Part shown: one piece after another, positions 19,909 through 26,723 of the stretch
Position numbering within the stretch: position 1 is the stretch's first letter
How the letters are laid out: each line of letters starts with the position of its first letter
NCBI GenBank assembly: GCA_003427395.1
Contig: BFEA01000326.1
Location: 348,494 to 375,216, forward strand
Direction of reading: 5' to 3'
Origin: Chara braunii
Taxonomy: Eukaryota; Streptophyta; Charophyceae; Charales; Characeae
Length of the DNA: 26,723 nt
Translations under genes and position numbers: made by a program
Notes under the pieces: generated by a model
What the model was told of the DNA's origin: nothing
The model's input: the letters and a program-made list of their open reading frames with translations, nothing else
Database searches by the model: none

Positions 19909-21512
19909 CAGTTCATGACTTAAACAAATTCTTCACGGCAGCCAGGTCTCTGGGACTCCTACTCAAGACTGTGCTGCAAACAGAAGTTTGTCCATTAGTC
20001 TGCGTGGACAAACACGAACCCGGGGTGGTGTCATCAGCTCCAGATGCACCAGCTATCATCGCCGAAGAGTGGTCATCCTGAGGTCTGACATAGAACGACA
20101 GAGTGGCTTGTTTAGCCTTCTTCGCACACTTCGACTGGCTTTCCGATTCAACGAACCTCCTTTTCTTCCTGGTTGCCCCGGTGACAAATCTGGGAGGGAG
20201 AATCAGCAAGGCCATGGTGCGGGGGAACTTGTGCATGAACAGGGTCCTATTATTCAAGATGTTATCAGGCCTCCTAGTAGGATCAGACAATACACTAAAG
20301 GCCATTGACTCCATGATCTCTCTCATGTGATAGAACACCACACTAGCAAGCACCGAGGCACGTCACTTGGACTTCATCAGGACCCTGAACGCCCTGATAC
20401 GAGCCCTCATCGACGGGGCAGCCGGGAACAAGAAATCAAGATTGGCAAGCAAGTACCAGAAGACATGGTCTAGCCAGGTGATGTTCTTCTTGCAGTCCCC
20501 CTTTCCTTCCTGGATACAACGACACTTCAAGTACGGTCGTCCAACATTCCATATATGTTTAAGCTCTACCGTCGCAGGTTGCCCCTTAGCACTTACAAAA
20601 CCTCGTATAGCGAGGGAAGGTCTTGTAACAACGCACTTGGCGCGGTCAATCTCACCAACGAAAGGGAAATTCATATGAGCAGCAGTGAGGGGGTACTTCC
20701 CTCTGATGAGATCGATGTTCTCTGACAAGGATTTATCCTTGCAGAGTCTCATCTCCTCATGCGAGAGGCTAGCAAGAAATTGGTAGGAATGATCATTGAT
20801 AGGAGCAGAGTGGTTATACGAGGGCAAGTCTCATAATTTGTACTCCAACCTTACTGACTCCGACTCCAACCACCTGCAGGGTGCAAGTGGTGAAAAGGCA
20901 TTCCTGGAATACTTATTCACCTCCGATTTATGATTCTCCTCAACAGCCTTCGCCACCTCAACCTTACTCTGTGCCAATAGTTGGGCATGATACGCTTTCC
21001 CTTCCTCAATCAAACCCAGTTCCTCATCCTCCTCCTCCTCCTCCTCCTCTGATTCTGGTGCCCCTACACCCTCCGCACCCTTAGTGAATATGAGACTCGC
21101 ATGAAATGCCGATTCAGCCCCCCCACAAGTCAATGAAGCATTTTTCCTTCATCGTTAGTTCATTACGGATAGCCACCTCGATGAACAAATCTTCCTGTTG
21201 TGTTTCTCTAACTCGAGTGACAAGGCTTTTCGTGAGCGCAGGGAAAACAGGCTTATCATGAGCGGCTGTCCAGAGGAGGGACGCCCAATCATTGAATGAT
21301 AACACAGAAACGAGAGGGGGCACGCGCAAAAAGACATTGAGCGAGTGGACCTTTACAAACCTTAAAACTCTGGGAGAGGAAAGAAAAATCAAGGCCTGGG
21401 TAGGGCGAGAAGGCGGAGGAAATGACTCGAGTCAAGCATCATCTCCCTTCATAAGTTCCTTGTACCACCCATTGGCAGAGAGCGACGTAGCCTGAAACAT
21501 CAGGATATCCAT
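19909..21512 (-). pseudogene. N-terminal region of the RT protein, unknown domains
   Basis: Open frames of about 146, 154 and 100 codons lie in one frame, separated only by TGA codons at about 20354-20362 and 20828-20830. An earlier 92-codon piece joins after a frame change near 21120. I recognise no family. Visible features: an acidic Glu run (about 21010-21050), a Cys/His cluster CRC-x8-C...H (about 20460-20530) that could bind zinc, and a basic, Lys/Arg-rich stretch KKRRF...KKAK (about 20110-20180). The 5' end is uncertain. ATG at 21512 opens a short frame before a stop, and TTTCCTCTCCCAGAG (about 21375-21390) may be a splice acceptor. No GIY-YIG motif was found. Continuity of frame with the RT suggests one decayed gene. 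Confidence 0.5.
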
Positions 21513-22954
21513 GAACGGAATATAACGAAATCACGTGTTAGCACCCAAAAGTCCAAAGCATTCAAAAAACAATAGTAGAGATGCAACCCCATTGTCCACC
21601 CATATTGGTGTTTGTGGGCAGAAGATGCGCAATCAAAGAAACAGGGGTCGCACTAGCATACCACGGACACCGCAAGGCAAGGAAGAATCATACATCCTTG
21701 CAGAAAAATGAGGAACAACAGTCCTCTGCGTGTGCTGAGAGAGACATCACCCCGCAACCTCGGCGAGCAGTGTAATTGGGTATGCATACACGGTCACCCA
21801 TGAAATGACAAATTGCAATATCTTCGCACTAAACAACCAACACATAGGGCAAGAACTACGCACAGACCTCTAGATTACAGCAAGCCAATAAAAAAACATG
21901 GGTATCGTGCAACAAGTCCGAATTCCACAAAAACACTTACATCCATTAGAAGAAGAAAACAGGCATTATTACATCGCAGATCGGAGGTAGTAAAAGCGTT
22001 TCGAAAATGAGGAAGAAAAACTGGTTCAAAATGTACGTAAACGTCCACAAGTGCCAAAAACAGTTATCTCAGCTTACACATTATAATTCCTCAGCCAGAG
22101 TCCAACAATTATTGCGAAACAATACCATGTCCGCTCAAAATCACACACTGTTAACAACCCATATGGCAAACAACACACCACTCTTCCGCACAAACATTAC
22201 TCCTGTCATAAAAGAAATGTTTATCACTATGAATGTTACTGCTATCGCCCATGGCCATTTGACCTTTGCTGACTCCAAAAAACAACTATCGAGGTCAAGA
22301 GCAGGGCAAGAATCATTTGTTGGGGCATGCATCGACATCTTTAGAGGAAGTCGAAGAAAAACAACTACACCAAAAGCAAGATGCATGAGGGCAATCATGA
22401 AGAGGTAAGTTGGCCCGATGATGACTATCCCCATCATGACTGATCAGCAATCTCCTTCACCATACGAAATCGTATCGGATCAAAGATGCTCGAGACGTGT
22501 CCTTATTACCTTCCGGGCTGCCGCCCCTCGCAATCCCATCCACAGACTATGCAAACAACAAAACAGCAGCACAACAAAAAATCAAAATGCAAGCTCATCT
22601 ATACCATGGAACCTCCCACCCTGAAGCATGGAGCGAATCCACTAGCAACCCTCAGATAGGGCAAAGAGAGGTCAGTGTGAACCACTACAACTCTCCCTCA
22701 ACCTCCCGCAATAAGAGTTTCATCCCTATCAGTCAGATCATGCAATGACGAGGTTCAATCTACGTGATTCATTCAAGACTCTGAGCGATACCACCACCAT
22801 CTGTGTGTCCGATTTTGAATTCAACGAGGGTTTCGCGTTGAAAAATTCAACGCGCGTTGAATTCTCGTTAAACTCCCGTTCAAACGCGTGTTGGACGCGA
22901 ATTAATGGGGTCTGGGATGATTTTTTTCTTCGGCTAAAAATTATAAAAAAATAT

Positions 22955-23285
22955 ATATATTTAAGGGGTTGTAGGTCTTTTTTAGGACTACAACCTTGTA
23001 TTTTTAGTTTTATTTTTTGTTGCTTAAATATATTTAAAAAAAAAACAAAAACATAAACACACAATGAAATAACAAAAACTAAAATGAAATGAGTGTTTTT
23101 GTTTTGGGTTTCACACAATTTTTTAAGTGTTAAGACAAACACCAAAAAAACAAATAAAAAATATAGGGTTGTAGATCTTTCAAAGATGTACAACCATTTT
23201 TTTAAATATTTTATTTTTTTGGAACTTCGTGTATTTTTAAAAAAATCAAAACCATAAAAAGCAAATAAAAAAAAGGAAAAAAAGA
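22955..23285 (+). repeat. Two tandem hairpin modules, 200-bp spacing
   Basis: GGTTGTAG...CTACAACC (22967-22995) and GGTTGTA...TACAACC (23167-23195) are hairpins of equal length (29 bases). Each is followed by T-rich DNA, then TTTAAAAA and A-rich DNA. The second pairs along nearly its whole length, with ATCTTT and AAAGAT inside. Start-to-start distance is exactly 200. Confidence 0.75.
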
Positions 23286-23299
23286 CACACACACACACA

Positions 23300-24070
23300 A
23301 AATTGGGCCTGTAGCAGGTTGCATGAGTCTGGCGTCAGTTGGTTGAGAGAACCCAGGCCCTTGGCCGCCTGTGTGAATGTATGGAAAGCAGGCCCTGGGC
23401 TGGATACGGGTACTGGACCAAACACAGGCCAAAGGTAGTTGGGGGCATGCAACCACCTCAGGCCCAAGGCCTGTTCTCGTTCGTGCTGGGCCTCAAGCTC
23501 CGGGGCCTACTGGAAGCCTCCTGGGACTGAACACAGGCAGCCACTTCGATATAGCAAAGGGTCTGCCTCCACATTGGGCATTCGGGTGCTGGCTGCATGT
23601 TGCGTAAGCGCTGCCGCGCTGTTGCTCGCTGGCACTCACGCGCTCACGGGCGAGCAGGAAGGAGCAGGCAGCCATAGCCGAGTTGTGCTGCTGTAAGCTG
23701 GGTGTGGCGCAGGGTGGTCCTTGGGTGCAAGTGGCATCCGTGTGTTGGGGAACGAGGTTGTGAGTAAGGCGAGACACATACCTGGTGCTGGAAGCATGCG
23801 ACATTGGTCGTTGTATGCTCGTACTTCGGGAAAGCTGTTGACGTCATCTTCGGCATTGTAGTCTAGGCTAGATAGGATCTGCCATCTGTAGTCTGGGTGA
23901 TGGGACTATTTCAACATTGTCAATTATGAACTCTTGGTGTGTTCCTGTTTGGTGAAACTCGTGATGCAATTTTGATGTTGGTTCGAGGTCCCGACTATCT
24001 GGTCTTGTATATATGATGCTGTTTGATTGTTGAAGTTCGCTATTGCTCATCTTCCTTGCACAGTAGAAGA
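23300..24070 (+). mobile_element. LTR-like fragment related to 10295-11418
   Basis: Shares ordered blocks with the minus-strand LTR at 10.3-11.4 kb: GTCAGTTGGTTGAG (about 23335), ATGGAAAGCAGGCCCTGGGC (about 23381), GCTGGGTGTG and TGGTCCTTGGGTGCA (about 23697-23730), and GCTATTGCTCATCTTCCTTG (about 24040). No gag or pol sequence adjoins it, so it is a solo or partial LTR in the opposite orientation, nested in the 1,788-bp insertion. Confidence 0.55.
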
Positions 24071-24189
24071 GAAAAAAAAAAAAAACACAGACCCGAATCG
24101 CCTGCCCAAACCCATATCGCCCGCCCCCAGTTTTCAACGGGAAAAAACTTATCCCTCAACAGGGAAACAATGGACACACGCCAACAATC

Positions 24190-24422
24190 ATGCACACACA
24201 CACACACACACTTACAAACACACACATACACAAACACACGTGCATACATTCATATTCATGGACAGACACACTCTCACGCGCAGGCACACACATACACAAA
24301 TACGCGCACACACAACACACCTACACACATATAACTGGGGCGTTGGGGGTTGGGGGATGTGGGGGCGGATGGAAGGTGCTTCAGGGGTTGGGGGGATTTT
24401 TTTTTTTTTTTTTTTTTTTTTT
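24190..24422. repeat. (CA)n-rich, G-rich and poly-T simple sequence
   Basis: Interrupted CA repeats (24192-24330), then a G-rich stretch with many GGGG runs (24338-24398), then 24 Ts (24399-24422). The open frames here are artefacts of composition. One N follows at 24449. Confidence 0.9.
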
Positions 24423-26250
24423 GCTTAGGGCCACGTGTTTCGGACCCCNCGCATCAATTCCGTTTTTCCGAAAAGCGTAGGAGCGGCCCATTTTTGCGTT
24501 TAACGCGAATTCAACGGGATTTTTTTGATTTTAACGGGATTCATCGGGAGTTAAATTCCCCCGTTCAACGTTAAAAAGATACACAGACCAACATAACACT
24601 GCAGATCAAAAACGTATTAGCGCAGCATCCCCCCGCAACATTCCCAGAGTTTGCTCCACGAAACTCAAACCTATGCCTTGCAAAATCTCAGTGGGGTGGT
24701 CACATGCGTCGAACAATTCCTTCCCGCGCTATGGATAGGACAGGAGCATCAACAACGGAACTCCATTAACGCCAGCATCGACAGAAAGGCCAAATAGGTA
24801 GTGATGGCGAGAATAAGCCAGATAGAGACCCATGCATTTTCCATAGTTCTTCGGCAAGATCCTACTGGTATATCGTCACTGTGTCGAAAACTTCACCGAG
24901 ACTCCTGTTAAGTAATCAAATCCTATATCTCACAATTCATACAATCAGCACAAACATACACACGACAAGACCAACACGCACACCATAACCACAAAAAACA
25001 GAGATTGTCAACTCCACCCAAAGGTATTCATTACACTAACCAACCATACATATAGGAATGAGATATCCCTGTTTCAGCCAAGCGACCCTTCATAGTCGAC
25101 TTTTGGAGGGAGGGTACTAGATGTCTCCCTAAAGTACTTTTCGCCGGTATCCACCAGTCCGGCTCATCAGAGGATAAATGACCCCCACCAATATGCTCCG
25201 AACAGGGACAACACAACCATTGAGACAAGAAACTCATATATAGAGATCATCGTCCCAAGGCGATTCGAGGATACGACACCGATGAGGGGATAAGGAAGGG
25301 GGAGGAAGGGAGTCGGGTACGGGGACAGTACCACATTACCATGCCCTCCTTCATGATGGGGAACACACTCGATCACGTTCACGCAGCCGGCAACCCCACG
25401 CCCTAGAAGTACATGCGCCGAAGCGTCGTAGGATTGGTATTTAGTGATGCTTCTCAGCACATGCTGGGAAGACAGCGGCATCCGGGATAGCGCATACCCC
25501 CCAAGAACAACAGCTCTGTATCATCACTCGAACCAGTTCCCGCCAGCACTTCCCACGATCCGATCACTGACACCCGATAACCGACCACGCCCCCAGGACA
25601 GGGCGTACCACACAATCGAAGCCAACCTTGAGCTCCGATCTCCGTCACATACATATGCACAACACCTTCAGTCTAATGCACTCAAGCTGATGCCAGCGAC
25701 AACCACCATACTCGCCGTACTCCTACTCCTGATACGAGATCAGAGTCCCTCGATGTCATCTCACAGGGAACTCATCATCTTCCAAAAAAAAAACTCCTTC
25801 CAAGAAGCTCCTCGAAAGTCCACTGTTGGCAAAGCCGGAAATGAAAGCACACCTCATTACCTCGCATCGTCCAACTTCTGGCGAAGGCGGACTGTCAAAA
25901 ACCCAGCCACACCCACCGGCAGGAGTAGGCCGCTCTCACTACCATACCCGATGGCGTAATCATTAGAGAGGGATTCCCGTATCGGCCAGTAGTCATATAA
26001 ACAGGCCGAACCAGGCCGCACAACAAGGCACTAACCGGTAGGGAACGGAAAGTACCCAAGCGGTGGTATCCAGCGCATACCAAGTTACCACCCGAGGGGG
26101 GTGCAAGAATCCCCCACCATGCCCGGGTGGCTATTTCAGAAAAATAAGGGGGTGCGTGCGTGCATGTGCCTTGCTTCAAAATAGGGCATTCTATGAAGGA
26201 TCCAACAATCATCCATACAGGGGAAGGTATGACCATCCCGCCTGGCCCAT

Positions 26251-26345
26251 GTGTATACCGTCGTACGCACGTCCGGACGTCCGGACGTATGGTCCGTACG
26301 TACGGACTTTGGGCCGTCCGTACACGGCCTTCCGGAGGGGTGCTG
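26251..26345. repeat. CGTACG/CGTCCGGACG palindrome cluster, start of a new element
   Basis: Starts exactly where copy 2 of the large repeat stops. It contains a perfect 20-bp palindrome, ACGTCCGGACGTCCGGACGT (26269-26288), and a 16-bp one, GTCCGTACGTACGGAC (26292-26307), plus further half-sites (GTCGTACG, CCGTCCGTACACGG). The first bases, GTGTATACCG, resemble the GTGTRTC ends of the 1,788-bp insertion. The other end is beyond the window. Confidence 0.65.
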
Positions 26346-26369
26346 AGGGGGTGGATGGGCTGGGGGGGG

Positions 26370-26502
26370 GTCGGGTGTCAGGGGGTACCCCCCCGCTCAA
26401 AAAAACATTAAAAAAAAAGAGGTTTTTTTTTTGGTCCCGGGTGAAAAACAAGATAATAATTGATTGATTGATTAATTTGTTGATTGATTGATTGATTGAT
26501 TG

Positions 26503-26572
<70 letters not shown>

Positions 26573-26723
26573 CGAGAGTGAAAAAAACAAAACAATTTTT
26601 TTTTTTTTTAAATCCATTCAAAAGATTGATTGATTGATTGATTGATTGGCAGTGGGGGGGTCGCCTTCCCCCCGCGAACACACACACACACACACAAACG
26701 CGCGACCTTTTTTTTTTTTTTTT
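26370..26723 (-). repeat. Composite module in reverse orientation
   Basis: Read on the minus strand from 26700: a TG run, a G-rich/C-rich stem containing GGCGACCCCC, an (ATCA)n run, poly-A, then a long second ATCA run (to about 26457). The first four parts are those of each unit at 374-890, in the same order, at the opposite end of the window. At 26384-26397 GGGGGTACCCCCCC forms a small hairpin. Asn-Gln-Ser repeat frames are artefacts. Confidence 0.75.

Larger units (their letters stand above)
22800..24587. mobile_element. 1,788-bp insertion with short terminal inverted repeats
   Basis: Identified by comparison with the uninterrupted copy (junction at 15084-15090). The ends are TCTGTGTGTC (22800-22809) and GATACACAGA (24578-24587), inverted repeats matching at 9 of 10 positions. 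CCA flanks both sides, a possible 3-bp target duplication, although the left flank has an extra CCA relative to copy 1. TTCAACG/CGTTGAA half-sites cluster just inside both ends (22818-22885 and about 24497-24570). The interior holds two hairpin modules (22967 and 23167), an LTR-like fragment (23300-24070), (CA)n runs, a G-rich stretch (24338-24398) and poly-T. No transposase is present, so it would be non-autonomous. Confidence 0.7.
21736..26250. repeat. Large direct repeat, copy 2, interrupted
   Basis: Same orientation and order as 14021-16759. Part A is 21736-22799 and part B is 24588-26250, separated by a 1,788-bp insertion. Without it the copy is about 2,727 bp against 2,739 bp in copy 1. 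Similarity ends abruptly at 26250, where a palindrome-rich sequence starting TGTGTATACCG takes over; copy 1 continues there with ordinary sequence. Confidence 0.8.

Noticed and set aside
22967-23195. microRNA precursors
   Set aside because: Stems of at most 14 pairs are too short for a miRNA precursor.

Overview
The window looks like repeat-rich nuclear DNA of a photosynthetic eukaryote. A streptophyte or charophyte alga such as Chara would fit, but that is an inference. The support is a plant-style EF-hand mitochondrial carrier gene, a Ty3/gypsy chromovirus fragment, a decayed reverse transcriptase (RT) gene of Penelope-like type, tRNA-derived SINE-like sequences and abundant microsatellites. 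Nothing points to bacteria: there are no operons, no ribosome-binding sites and very little coding sequence. Ns mark assembly gaps.

Layout. 1-2420: microsatellites, a three-unit composite tandem array (about 374-890), a cluster of CGTTCA/TGAACG palindromes (911-1039), two short minisatellites and two tRNA-like SINE remnants. 3238-5606: the only convincing intact host gene, with a TATA box and a single 667-codon exon for a calcium-regulated mitochondrial carrier. 5620-10290: its 3' flank, then non-coding DNA with several minisatellites. 10295-12015: the 3' end of a frameshifted Ty3/gypsy element (integrase tail, chromodomain and LTR), on the minus strand. 12020-13860: gaps and short modules that combine palindrome clusters, a GTAG...CTAC hairpin and A/T tracts. 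14021-26250: a large composite in which a minus-strand RT pseudogene (about 17180-21512) lies between two direct copies of a 2.7-kb repeat (14021-16759 and 21736-26250). 26251-26723: another palindrome-cluster element begins and runs out of the window.

The most interesting structures are these. (1) The RT unit has flanking direct repeats like the pseudo-LTRs of Penelope-like elements. (2) A 606-bp stretch is identical between two repeats that otherwise differ by roughly 7-11%. (3) A 1,788-bp insertion with short terminal inverted repeats interrupts the second repeat. (4) A 512-bp foldback element interrupts the RT at motif A, and its removal restores the reading frame. (5) Clusters of short palindromes recur across the window with the same arrangement but different core sequences. 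The last may be a family of non-autonomous mobile elements whose subterminal sites have diversified.

Apart from the carrier gene, everything recognised is mobile or repetitive and visibly decayed. All comparisons were made by eye, so identities and boundaries are approximate unless given as exact strings.
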